From contig NZ_MSQB01000006.1 of assembly GCF_002149965.1 (NCBI RefSeq), positions 124,288 to 188,287 on the forward strand: 64,000 nucleotides of DNA. Reading direction: 5' to 3'. Of this stretch, positions 7,769 to 15,256 are shown piece by piece. The notes beneath the pieces are model-generated. The model was not told where the DNA came from, did not search any database, and saw only the letters and a list, made by a program, of their open reading frames with translations. Origin of the DNA: Novosphingobium panipatense. Its GTDB lineage: Bacteria; Pseudomonadota; Alphaproteobacteria; Sphingomonadales; Sphingomonadaceae. The position numbers were made by a program, and so were the translations under genes. Each line of letters starts with the position of its first letter. Position 1 is the stretch's first letter.

Positions 7769-10285
7769 TCACTCCGCTGCGGCCAGTTCCTGGGAGGCCA
7801 AGGGTTCGAGGTGTTGGTGCAGTTCGGTGTTCCCCCCGGCCGCACGTTCGGCCCAGGGGTCGTCCTGGCTGAAGCTCTGCGAGTAGAGGAAGCGGGATCG
7901 CAGGGCCTCTCGGCCGGTATCGTCCTCGACGATCCGCTGCTTCACATAGTCCACCCCGACCCGCTCGATCCACGGCGCGGTACGCTCGAGATAGCGCGCC
8001 TCTTCGCGGTAGAGCTGGACGAAGGCGGCGCAGTAATCGAGCGCCTCCTGCTCGGTCGCGACCTTGCAGAGGAAGTCGGTGGCGCGGACGTGAATGCCCC
8101 CGTTGCCGCCGACGTGGAGTTCATAGCCCGAGTCCACGCAGACGATACCGAAGTCCTTGATCGTCGCCTCGGCGCAATTGCGCGGGCAGCCGGAGACCGC
8201 GATCTTGAACTTGTGCGGCATCCACGAGCCCCAGGTCATCCGCTCGGTCTTCACACCGAGGCCGGTGGAATCCTGTGTGCCGAAGCGGCACCACTCGCTG
8301 CCCACGCAGGTCTTCACCGTGCGCAGCGACTTGCCGTAGGCGTGGCCCGAAACCATTCCCGCCGCATTGAGATCGGCCCAGACGGCGGGCAGGTCTTCCT
8401 TCTTGATCCCGAAGATATCGAGGCGCTGGCCGCCGGTCACCTTGACCATCGGCGCATCGTACTTCTCCACCACATCGGCAATCGCGCGCAGCTCGCGCGG
8501 ATTGGTGAGGCCGCCCCACATGCGCGGAACCACCGAATAAGTGCCGTCCTTCTGGATGTTGGCATGCATGCGCTCGTTGACGAAGCGGCTCTGCTGGTCA
8601 TCCTCGTATTCGCCGGGCAGCGCGCAGAGCAGATAGTAGTTGAGCGCCGGCCGGCACGAAGAGCAGCCGTCCGGGGTGGACCAGTGCAGCTTCTGCATGG
8701 CTTCCGGGATCGATTTCATGCCCTGTGCCACGATCTCTCGGCGCACGTCGTCATGGGTGAAGCTGGTGCATTTGCACATGGTCCTGGGACCGGTCTTCAC
8801 CTCCTCGCCCAAGGTCAGCGCCAGCAGGCTCTCGACCAGGCCGGTGCAGGAGCCGCAGCTTGCCGACGCCTTGCAAGTGGCGCGCACGGCATCCAGACTG
8901 CATGCGCCGCCTGCGATGGAACCCGTGACCTGCCCCTTGGACACGCCGTTGCAGCCGCAGACTTCGGCGTCGTCCGAAAGCGCCGCCACCGCCGCCAACG
9001 GGTCCGCGCTCCCGCCCGATGCGAAAGCCTGACCGAGGATCAGATAGTCCCGGATTTCCGAGACATCCTCGCCTTTCTTCAGAAGATCGAAATACCAGTT
9101 GCCGTCCGCCGTATCGCCGTAGAGCACGGCGCCGACGATCTTGCCGTCCTTCACGATCACCCGCTTGTAGATCCCCCGAGCAGCATCGCGCAGGACGATA
9201 TCCTCACAGCCCTCCCCGCCCGAGAAATCCCCCGCCGAGAATACATCCAGCCCGGCGACCTTGAGCTTGGTGGAGGTCACCGAACCGCGATAGCCGCTGT
9301 GGCGGTCGGTCAGACCGTCGGCAAGGCTGCGGCACATGTCCCAGAGCGGCGCGACGAGGCCGTAGACATTCCCATCGTGCTCCACGCATTCCCCCACGGC
9401 CAGCACGGCGGGATCGCTGGTGACCATGTGATCGTCCACCTTGATGCCGCGTCCGACGTCGATCCCGGCTTCTCGTGCCAGAGCCGTGGCGGGCCGGATG
9501 CCCACCGCCATGACGACGAGGCTGGCCGGGATTTCGCGCCCGTCCTTCAGCCGCACGCCTTCGACCTTGCCCTTGCCGTAGATCTCGGCTGTGTCGGCGC
9601 CGGTCAGGATCGTCTGGCCCCGCGCCTCCAGCGCCGTCTTGAGCAGCCACCCCGCCGCCTCGTCCAGTTGCCGTTCCATGAGCGTCGGCATGAGGTGGAT
9701 GACGGTCACCTTCATCCCGCGCAAGCTGAGGCCATGCGCCGCTTCAAGGCCCAGCAGTCCGCCACCGATCACCACCGCGTCCCCGCCCTTTCCGGCGGCG
9801 TCCAGCATCATGTCCACGTCCTTCATGTCGCGGAACGAGACGACACCGGGCAGATCCTTGCCGGGAACGGGAATGATGAACGGATCGGAGCCGGTCGCGA
9901 TCAGCAGGCGGTCGTAGCGAACCTTCCTGCCCGACTGCGCGGTAACCGTCCTGCCCGCCCGATCGATGGCGACCACGGGATCAGAAGTCACGAGTTCGAT
10001 GCCGTTTTCTTCGTACCATTCCCGGGTATTGATGACGATCTGGTCGAACGTCTTCTCACCCGCTAGCACCGGCGAGAGCATGATCCGGTTGTAGTTCACA
10101 TGCGGTTCGGCGCCGAAGATGGTGACGCGGTAGCGAGCCGCATCCCGCGCGAGCAGTTCCTCCACCGCACGGCATCCCGCCATGCCATTGCCGATGACCA
10201 CAAGATGTTCGCGCGCATCCTGCACCGGCGCCTTCAGCGCTTCGTCGCAGTCTGCGTAAGGTTCGATCCCGTCCTGAAATTCCAT
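7769..10285 (-). CDS. nirB: Assimilatory nitrite reductase large subunit
   Basis: An 838-residue protein of normal NirB length. Order of domains: FAD/NAD(P)H pyridine nucleotide-disulfide oxidoreductase (VVIGNGMAGCRAVEELL near residue 29), a BFD-like 2Fe-2S domain (CGCNG...CKASASCGSC), then the ferredoxin-like and siroheme/4Fe-4S domains. The cluster and siroheme cysteines are C660, C666, C700 and C704 (C-x5-C and C-x3-C). It reduces nitrite to ammonium in the cytosol. It is followed by nirD after five bases. Its long 5' leader contains an intrinsic-terminator-like hairpin, pointing to control by NasT antitermination. Confidence 0.96.
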   Translation of the reverse strand: MEFQDGIEPYADCDEALKAPVQDAREHLVVIGNGMAGCRAVEELLARDAARYRVTIFGAEPHVNYNRIMLSPVLAGEKTFDQIVINTREWYEENGIELVTSDPVVAIDRAGRTVTAQSGRKVRYDRLLIATGSDPFIIPVPGKDLPGVVSFRDMKDVDMMLDAAGKGGDAVVIGGGLLGLEAAHGLSLRGMKVTVIHLMPTLMERQLDEAAGWLLKTALEARGQTILTGADTAEIYGKGKVEGVRLKDGREIPASLVVMAVGIRPATALAREAGIDVGRGIKVDDHMVTSDPAVLAVGECVEHDGNVYGLVAPLWDMCRSLADGLTDRHSGYRGSVTSTKLKVAGLDVFSAGDFSGGEGCEDIVLRDAARGIYKRVIVKDGKIVGAVLYGDTADGNWYFDLLKKGEDVSEIRDYLILGQAFASGGSADPLAAVAALSDDAEVCGCNGVSKGQVTGSIAGGACSLDAVRATCKASASCGSCTGLVESLLALTLGEEVKTGPRTMCKCTSFTHDDVRREIVAQGMKSIPEAMQKLHWSTPDGCSSCRPALNYYLLCALPGEYEDDQQSRFVNERMHANIQKDGTYSVVPRMWGGLTNPRELRAIADVVEKYDAPMVKVTGGQRLDIFGIKKEDLPAVWADLNAAGMVSGHAYGKSLRTVKTCVGSEWCRFGTQDSTGLGVKTERMTWGSWMPHKFKIAVSGCPRNCAEATIKDFGIVCVDSGYELHVGGNGGIHVRATDFLCKVATEQEALDYCAAFVQLYREEARYLERTAPWIERVGVDYVKQRIVEDDTGREALRSRFLYSQSFSQDDPWAERAAGGNTELHQHLEPLASQELAAAE

Positions 10286-10309
10286 CCCCGTGACTCCAGA
10301 AAAACAAGG

Positions 10310-10375
10310 GAGAAAAAGAAAAAGGCCGCCATCCAGACCCCCGGCTTGAACACCGGGAGTATGGATGGCGGCCTT
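10310..10375 (-). terminator. Leader terminator (attenuator) of nirBD-cobA, likely NasT target
   Basis: On the minus strand a perfect 14-bp stem (arms 10362-10375 and 10322-10335, AAGGCCGCCATCCA) with an inner CCCGG/CCGGG extension is followed directly by a T-rich run (10310-10323). It stands only 25 bases before the nirB start codon, inside the leader, where it would stop transcription before nirB. In known nitrate operons controlled by ANTAR proteins, NasT binds the leader RNA and prevents such a terminator from forming. Confidence 0.85.
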
Positions 10376-10464
10376 GCCATCATTCGAGCTTCCCCGATCC
10401 GTCAGTGGACCGCGTCGGCTATGGTTTGAAAGGACAGCGTCGTCCTTTGCACTGCACCATAAGT

Positions 10465-10492
10465 GGAATCGCCCGAGGGCTCAAGCGATTCC
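10465..10492 (-). promoter_or_regulatory. Upstream leader hairpin, candidate antiterminator element of nirB
   Basis: An 8-bp perfect stem (GGAATCGC/GCGATTCC) closing a 12-base loop lies about 90 bases before the attenuator in the nirB leader, just after the porin stop. It could be part of the ANTAR recognition structure or a porin terminator. I could not fit the two-hexaloop ANTAR consensus with confidence. Confidence 0.4.
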
Positions 10493-10506
10493 GTGATGGC
10501 GCTCTA

Positions 10507-11712
10507 TCAATATGTCCAGTCGAGCTGGATCCAGTACTTGTCGGTATCGGTTGCGAATTCCCGCGCGTCGTAATGGGCGTAACGCAGGGAAACGAGCGTC
10601 TTACGAACTTTCGCGGATGCGAGAAGGTCGATCTCGTTGCCGTAATGCTGGTCGAGCCGGTCGCTGTCGAGACGGTGCCAAACCGCCTGGAGCGAAACGC
10701 CCGAAAGCGGCCCCACTTGCTTCAGTCCGTAACCGCCGCCGAAATAGAGGTCCCGAATACCGTTCGCGGGGGTCGTCAGGAACTTGTCGGTCCAGCCCTG
10801 GAACTTGAAGTTGCTGCCCAGCGGCGTCTGGAAGCTGGTGAAAGGCGTCCCGTCGCCTGCGCCCATGACTTCGTAGCCCGCATTGAGCTTCCAGCCCCTG
10901 ACGTCGAGCGTGGCATCGCCCAGCCAGTAATCGGCGTGATAGTCGTTCGGGTTGCGGTGATGATCCCACTGCCGGGCATAGCTGGCCACATAGTCCAGCT
11001 TCACGGCAGGCGAAAATACATGGCTGCCGCTGAAGCGCGCACCGTAAGTCCTGCTGGACAACCGGTATCCCTGTACTGCCGCCTCGTCCTGATCGACCAG
11101 ATAGGCGAAACCGGTGAGCGTTCCAACCGGGGTGGCGTAAGAAAGGTTGGCGAAGAGATTGTCGCCGCCGATCGCCTGCTGACGTGCGCCGCGTCCGTCG
11201 ATGCCCCAGATGGTGCGTACGCTCCAGGCATAGGATAAGTCGAGCTTCACGCCGCGCACGGGTGAAAGCTGGGCGCGAACGGCGTCATATGTCTGGGCAT
11301 TGTCGCGAATGGGCGCATTGCCGACGAAACGCTCGTCATCCAGCGCGATCTTCTGGCGCCCCGCCGTCAGCACGGCGCCCTTCGTCCGATACTGGAGCTG
11401 TGCCACATAAAGGCCGATGTTCTGCGGATCGGAAATCTGCGGTCGATCGGCAGGACCGTGAAGGCCGTCGTCGTAGTGGTCCACCAGGGCCAGCGTGCCC
11501 TGACCCTGAACCGTCGCGCTCCACGGCCCCGAACCGATCTCAACCCCGGTACGCACCCGCGCGGTCACCGCATCGGCTTCGCGCGGCAGCCCATCCTGAT
11601 CGACATGCTCGTTGCGCAGGCGTACTTCCGCCAGCGGCCTGACCTCGAAATCCTGGGCGCAGGCAGGTCCCGCGGCGGCCAACGCGGCCGTCGTAGCAAG
11701 CAGGTATCGCAT
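10507..11712 (-). CDS. Alginate-export-type outer-membrane porin in the nitrate cluster
   Basis: A 401-residue beta-barrel protein with signal peptide (MRYLLATTAALAAAGPACAQ) and a C-terminal YWIQLDWTY strand ending in an aromatic residue. The sequence resembles the AlgE-like alginate_exp family (for example 'GRQKIALDDERFVGNAPIRDN'). The ATG at 11712 is preceded by AGGAGA at the right distance; an in-frame ATG 24 bases earlier lacks one. In this position, between narK and nirB, it probably lets nitrate or nitrite through the outer membrane rather than exporting alginate (inference from context). Confidence 0.85.
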   Translation of the reverse strand: MRYLLATTAALAAAGPACAQDFEVRPLAEVRLRNEHVDQDGLPREADAVTARVRTGVEIGSGPWSATVQGQGTLALVDHYDDGLHGPADRPQISDPQNIGLYVAQLQYRTKGAVLTAGRQKIALDDERFVGNAPIRDNAQTYDAVRAQLSPVRGVKLDLSYAWSVRTIWGIDGRGARQQAIGGDNLFANLSYATPVGTLTGFAYLVDQDEAAVQGYRLSSRTYGARFSGSHVFSPAVKLDYVASYARQWDHHRNPNDYHADYWLGDATLDVRGWKLNAGYEVMGAGDGTPFTSFQTPLGSNFKFQGWTDKFLTTPANGIRDLYFGGGYGLKQVGPLSGVSLQAVWHRLDSDRLDQHYGNEIDLLASAKVRKTLVSLRYAHYDAREFATDTDKYWIQLDWTY

Positions 11713-11784
11713 TCGGTGAAGTCTCCTGGGGGGCAAATCGAAGGCGGCGGCCGGACCATGAAGTCCAACCGCCGCGCTCTCCCA

Positions 11785-13059
11785 TTATATGCGAGCCGCC
11801 GTCTTCCAGGTCGCGCGCCAGCGGTTCTTCACTACTGCCACCGAAACCAGCGCCGCCAGAGCAAGCCCTGCGAAGATCAGGAAACCGGGCGCGAAGCTGC
11901 CGGTCATCTGCTTGGCGAGCCCCAGCGAACTGGCGAGGTAGAAGCCGCCCACCCCGCCCGCCATACCGACAAGGCCGGTCATGACGCCGATCTCGGCCTG
12001 AAAGCGCTGCGGCACGAGCTGGAACACCGAACCGTTGCCCGTGCCCAGCGCCAGCATGGCCACCACGAACATGCCAAGCGCGCCCGGCAGGCTGGTGGCG
12101 TTGGCGACACCGGCCAGGGCCAGCGCCGCAACGAAATAGACCGCCATCAGCGCTTTCACGCCGCCGATCCGGTCGGCCAGCGCGCCGCCCATCGGCCTGA
12201 CCAGCGACCCCGCGAAGACGCATCCCGCCGTGCAGTATCCCGCCACGATCGGTGTGAGGGCGAACTGGTCGGTGAAGTAGATCGGCAGCGATGCCGCAAG
12301 CCCCACGAAGCCGCCGAAAGTTACGGCATAGAAGGCCATCAGCCACCAGGCGTCGCCCTGACGGAGCGGCTCGAAATAGTCGATCAGCTTGCGCGGTGCA
12401 GGCTGGTTCGGCGAGTCCTTGGCCATCAGCATGTACACGACGAAGACCAGCGAAAGCGGAATGCAGGCCAGTCCCAGCACCGCGTTCCACCCGAACATCT
12501 TGGCGAGCAGCGGCGCGAAGAGCGAGGCCAGCACCGTGCCCGAATTGCCCATGCCGGCAAGCCCCATGGCCTTGCCCTGATGCTCGGCCGGATACCAGCG
12601 GCTCGCCAGCGGCAGGGCGATGGCGAAGCTGGCGCCCGCGAAGCCCAGTACCACGCCCAGTGCCAGCGTGCCGGCAAAACTGGTCACGCCCATGAACCAT
12701 GCGAGAAAGAGCCCGGCGATGACGATCAACTGGCTGATGGCGCCCGAACGCTTGGGGCCGATGCGGTCCACCAGCAATCCGTTGACGACCCGCAGCAGCG
12801 CGCCCGCCAGCGTGGGCGTCGCCACCATCAGCCCTTTTTCCGCCGAAGTCAGCCCCAGGCTTTTGGAGATCTCCGGGGCCAGCGGCCCGAGCAGGACCCA
12901 GACCATGAAAGCCAGATCGAAGTAGAGAAAAGCCGCGATCAGCGTAGGCGTATGCCCGGATTTCCAGAAGCTGGTTGCTGGCACGGCATGCGGCTGCGCC
13001 GTCGGCGCGTCGTTGGCGGCTTCTGCCTCTCCGTCACGTTCCCAATAAGCGGTTGCCAT
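11785..13059 (-). CDS. narK: MFS nitrate/nitrite transporter NarK-type
   Basis: A 424-residue major facilitator protein with about 12 hydrophobic segments and the NNP-family glycine-rich signatures (GNSGTVLASLFAPLLA and GTGNGSVFQLVPQRF). It imports nitrate, or exchanges nitrate and nitrite, at the inner membrane. The start is the ATG at 13059, four bases after GGGGGACC. The frame stays open upstream through the leader RNA, but that stretch carries the attenuator and is not protein-like. It sits between nasS and the porin gene on the same strand. Confidence 0.92.
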   Translation of the reverse strand: MATAYWERDGEAEAANDAPTAQPHAVPATSFWKSGHTPTLIAAFLYFDLAFMVWVLLGPLAPEISKSLGLTSAEKGLMVATPTLAGALLRVVNGLLVDRIGPKRSGAISQLIVIAGLFLAWFMGVTSFAGTLALGVVLGFAGASFAIALPLASRWYPAEHQGKAMGLAGMGNSGTVLASLFAPLLAKMFGWNAVLGLACIPLSLVFVVYMLMAKDSPNQPAPRKLIDYFEPLRQGDAWWLMAFYAVTFGGFVGLAASLPIYFTDQFALTPIVAGYCTAGCVFAGSLVRPMGGALADRIGGVKALMAVYFVAALALAGVANATSLPGALGMFVVAMLALGTGNGSVFQLVPQRFQAEIGVMTGLVGMAGGVGGFYLASSLGLAKQMTGSFAPGFLIFAGLALAALVSVAVVKNRWRATWKTAARI

Positions 13060-13084
13060 CGTAGGTCCCCCATAAAACGGACAC

Positions 13085-13137
13085 GAAAAAAGCCGCAGGC
13101 CGGACGTCACCATGGGGTGAGCCCGGTCAGCGGCTTT
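13085..13137 (-). terminator. Leader terminator (attenuator) upstream of narK, likely NasT target
   Basis: On the minus strand the arms AAAGCCGC (13130-13137) and GCGGCTTT (13089-13096) close a long hairpin with inner paired blocks CCGG/CCGG and TCACC/GGTGA (loop 13112-13115). It runs straight into six T residues. It ends 26 bases before the narK start codon, so it is an attenuator rather than the end of nasS. Its architecture matches the one before nirB. Confidence 0.82.
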
Positions 13138-13154
13138 GCTGCGAATTTCGGTGA

Positions 13155-13186
13155 GGATGGCGCTCCGCCCTTGGAACAGCGCATCC
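13155..13186 (-). promoter_or_regulatory. Leader hairpin before the narK attenuator, candidate antiterminator
   Basis: A hairpin with stem GGATG-CGCT / AGCG-C-CATCC (one bulged base) and a 13-base loop lies about 20 bases ahead of the attenuator. By analogy with NasT-type leaders it may belong to the ANTAR-binding structure. The hexaloop consensus was not verified. Confidence 0.35.
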
Positions 13187-13283
13187 TGAATAGTCACGCG
13201 GCGTCGCGTGAGGCCTTCATCATCGGGCGATTCGGCTCATGTTGCAAGGCACAATTTTCAAAGGCCCGGAATTCGGCCGCAAA

Positions 13284-14498
13284 TCAACGCCCTTGCGCAA
13301 ATCCGGCAAGATAGTCCTCGATCCGTTCGGGATCGAAGACCCTGCCGTCGAAGAAACGATCCGGCCCCAGCGTCAGGTCGCCCTTTCTCGATCCTACCGC
13401 GAGCGGCAGTTCCACGGCGCCTTCCAGTTTCATGCTGGCGCCGGGCATGGGGACATCGCTTAAGGCCAGGGCCCGGCGGAACACGTCCGGCCGGAAGACA
13501 TCGCCTGCCTTTGCCGCATTCTCCGCCGAATGCTCGACCATGCCCCAGCGGGCGAGCTGCGAATAGATCCAGAGCGCCTGGCTGCGCCACGGAAACGGCG
13601 TCGCCTCGCGCGAGAACAGCATGAAATCGGGGTTGGCGATTGGAGCCTCCCCCGCCTGCGTGACGATCCGGCCAGTCAAACCGCGCAGGATCAGGTCGGC
13701 AGGCTGGTCCACATAGCGCGGATCGGAGAGCAGGTGCGCCAGCGCATCGTGGTTTTCCGGCTGATCGCACCACGCCGCCGCCCGCGCCAGCGCACGCAGC
13801 AGCCGGTCGGCGACATCCGGGTTCTCCTCCATCCAGTTCTGGCGAAAGGCGAGCACTTTCTCCACGCCGCGCCGCCAGATCCGTTCTCCCACGGCGACGG
13901 CTTCGGCAAGCCCCGCATCGATCGCCGCGCTGCCCCAGGGCTCACCGGCGATGAAACCGTCGATCTCGCCGGCATGGAGCGCCTCCACCGTCAGGGAAGG
14001 CGGCAGCACTCGAAGCACCACGTCGCGGTCGGGATCCACCCCGGCGCTGGCAAGCCAGTAACGCAGCATCAGTGCGTGGCTGGAGAAGCGATGAACCACG
14101 CCGATCACCGGCTTGCGCCGCCAAAGCCCGATGGCGGCGGCAAAATCGTGCGCGGTGGCCAGCGGATCGGTGATGCGGCTGGCGGGGTCCGGGTCCAGGG
14201 CGGCGGCGAAATCGCGGCTCATCACCAGCATATTGCCGTTGACGCCCAGCTTGTAGGGCGCGGCGAGCGCGGCGGGCTGCTGGCTGAGACCCAGCGTAAC
14301 GGCCACGGCCAGCGGCGCCAGCATGTGGGCGGCCTGAACCTGGCCATAGACAAGCCGGTCCCGCAGCGTCGCCCAGCTAGTCGTGCGCAGGAGTTCGAGG
14401 GCAAGCCCTTCCTCTTCCGCGAAGCCACGCTCGCGGGCTGCGGCCAGTACGGCCACGTCGTTGAGCGGGAGGAAGGCAATACGCAAGTTCGTCGTCAT
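13284..14498 (-). CDS. nasS: Nitrate-sensing protein NasS (NrtA/CmpA-like, cytosolic)
   Basis: A 404-residue protein of the nitrate/bicarbonate ABC substrate-binding fold (LRIAFLPLNDVAVLAAARERGF at the start, GEIDGFIAGEPWGSAA in the middle). It has no signal peptide or lipoprotein motif, which separates NasS sensors from true transport binding proteins. In characterised systems NasS holds NasT inactive and releases it when nitrate or nitrite binds. Its ATG overlaps the nasT stop by four bases (ATGA), so both are made together. Confidence 0.9.
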   Translation of the reverse strand: MTTNLRIAFLPLNDVAVLAAARERGFAEEEGLALELLRTTSWATLRDRLVYGQVQAAHMLAPLAVAVTLGLSQQPAALAAPYKLGVNGNMLVMSRDFAAALDPDPASRITDPLATAHDFAAAIGLWRRKPVIGVVHRFSSHALMLRYWLASAGVDPDRDVVLRVLPPSLTVEALHAGEIDGFIAGEPWGSAAIDAGLAEAVAVGERIWRRGVEKVLAFRQNWMEENPDVADRLLRALARAAAWCDQPENHDALAHLLSDPRYVDQPADLILRGLTGRIVTQAGEAPIANPDFMLFSREATPFPWRSQALWIYSQLARWGMVEHSAENAAKAGDVFRPDVFRRALALSDVPMPGASMKLEGAVELPLAVGSRKGDLTLGPDRFFDGRVFDPERIEDYLAGFAQGR

Positions 14499-15076
14499 AT
14501 TCCCCCTCCCAGCAGGTCGCTGGCGGTGATCAGCGCCTGCGCCACATCCACGATCTTCTTGCCCTGGTTCATCGCGCTGGAGCGCAGCAGCGCATAAGCC
14601 TCCTGCTCGGTCAGGGCGCGCTGCGCCATCAGGATCGACTTCGCACGGTCGATCACCTTGCGATCCGACAGGGCGGTGCGGGCTTCCTCCAGTTCCGCCT
14701 GGATCCGGGCGAAAGCGTTGAAACGCCGCACGGCCAGTTCGAGCACCGGCTTCACCCGCTCCTTGCGCAGTCCATCGACGACATAGGCCGAGATACCGGC
14801 GTCGATGGCGGCACCGATCATCGCCTCGTCCGACTGGTCGACGAACATCGCGATCGGCCGGGCCAGCGCGCGGCTGACGGTGAGCATTTCCTCCAGCGTG
14901 TCGCGACTGGGACTGCCGAGGTCCATCAGCACGACGTCGGGCGCCATGCGTTCGAGCCGCGCCACGAAAGCGCCGCGCGGTGGAACGATATGGATGTCGT
15001 CATATCCGGCCTCGCGCAGGCCCTCTTCCAGAACCGTCGCGCGCAACCCGCTATCGTCGATGATGACAATTCTCAT
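14495..15076 (-). CDS. nasT: ANTAR-domain antitermination response regulator NasT
   Basis: A 193-residue protein with an N-terminal pseudo-receiver domain (MRIVIIDDSGLRATVLEEGL; VVLMDLGSP) and a C-terminal ANTAR RNA-binding domain (about 130-190: RAKSILMAQRALTEQEAYAL). ANTAR proteins bind paired stem-loops in leader RNA and prevent termination. The two attenuators before narK and nirB are its obvious targets. It is the first gene of the minus-strand cluster, divergent from the GH2 gene. Confidence 0.94.
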   Translation of the reverse strand: MRIVIIDDSGLRATVLEEGLREAGYDDIHIVPPRGAFVARLERMAPDVVLMDLGSPSRDTLEEMLTVSRALARPIAMFVDQSDEAMIGAAIDAGISAYVVDGLRKERVKPVLELAVRRFNAFARIQAELEEARTALSDRKVIDRAKSILMAQRALTEQEAYALLRSSAMNQGKKIVDVAQALITASDLLGGGI

Positions 15077-15256
15077 CGATATTCCGATTCCAGTGAACCT
15101 GTGCCCTTGTTTTCGCGCACATCGCCGACCTGACGCCCGGCGTCAACGCGGCCCCGCAAAGAAAGCTGCGCGATAATATGTAAAAACATTTGTCTTTTTA
15201 GCGGAAGCCGTGTTTCCTTGCACGATCAATGCCCGCGAGGCACCGGAGGGATGGGG
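15077..15256. promoter_or_regulatory. Divergent promoter region of nasT and the GH2 gene
   Basis: About 180 bases hold both promoters. On the GH2 side an A/T-rich block (15173-15202) includes ATGTAAAAACAT (a short inverted repeat) and CATTTGTCTTTTTAG at 15187-15201. The latter resembles sequences near the ROK genes (see 21999-22019) and may be a repressor site. GGAGGG at 15245-15250 serves the GH2 start. Confidence 0.4.

Noticed and set aside
7334..10066. A 910-residue open frame on the plus strand across nirD and nirB
   Set aside because: Arg/His/Gly-rich sequence with no domain; the opposite strand encodes complete NirB and NirD.
13060..13197. N-terminal extension of narK through its leader
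   Set aside because: The extension reads through the attenuator hairpin and is not protein-like; ATG 13059 has a good ribosome-binding site.
11458..13314. A 618-residue plus-strand frame across the narK region
   Set aside because: Extremely rich in His, Gln and Arg with no domain; NarK on the other strand is clear.
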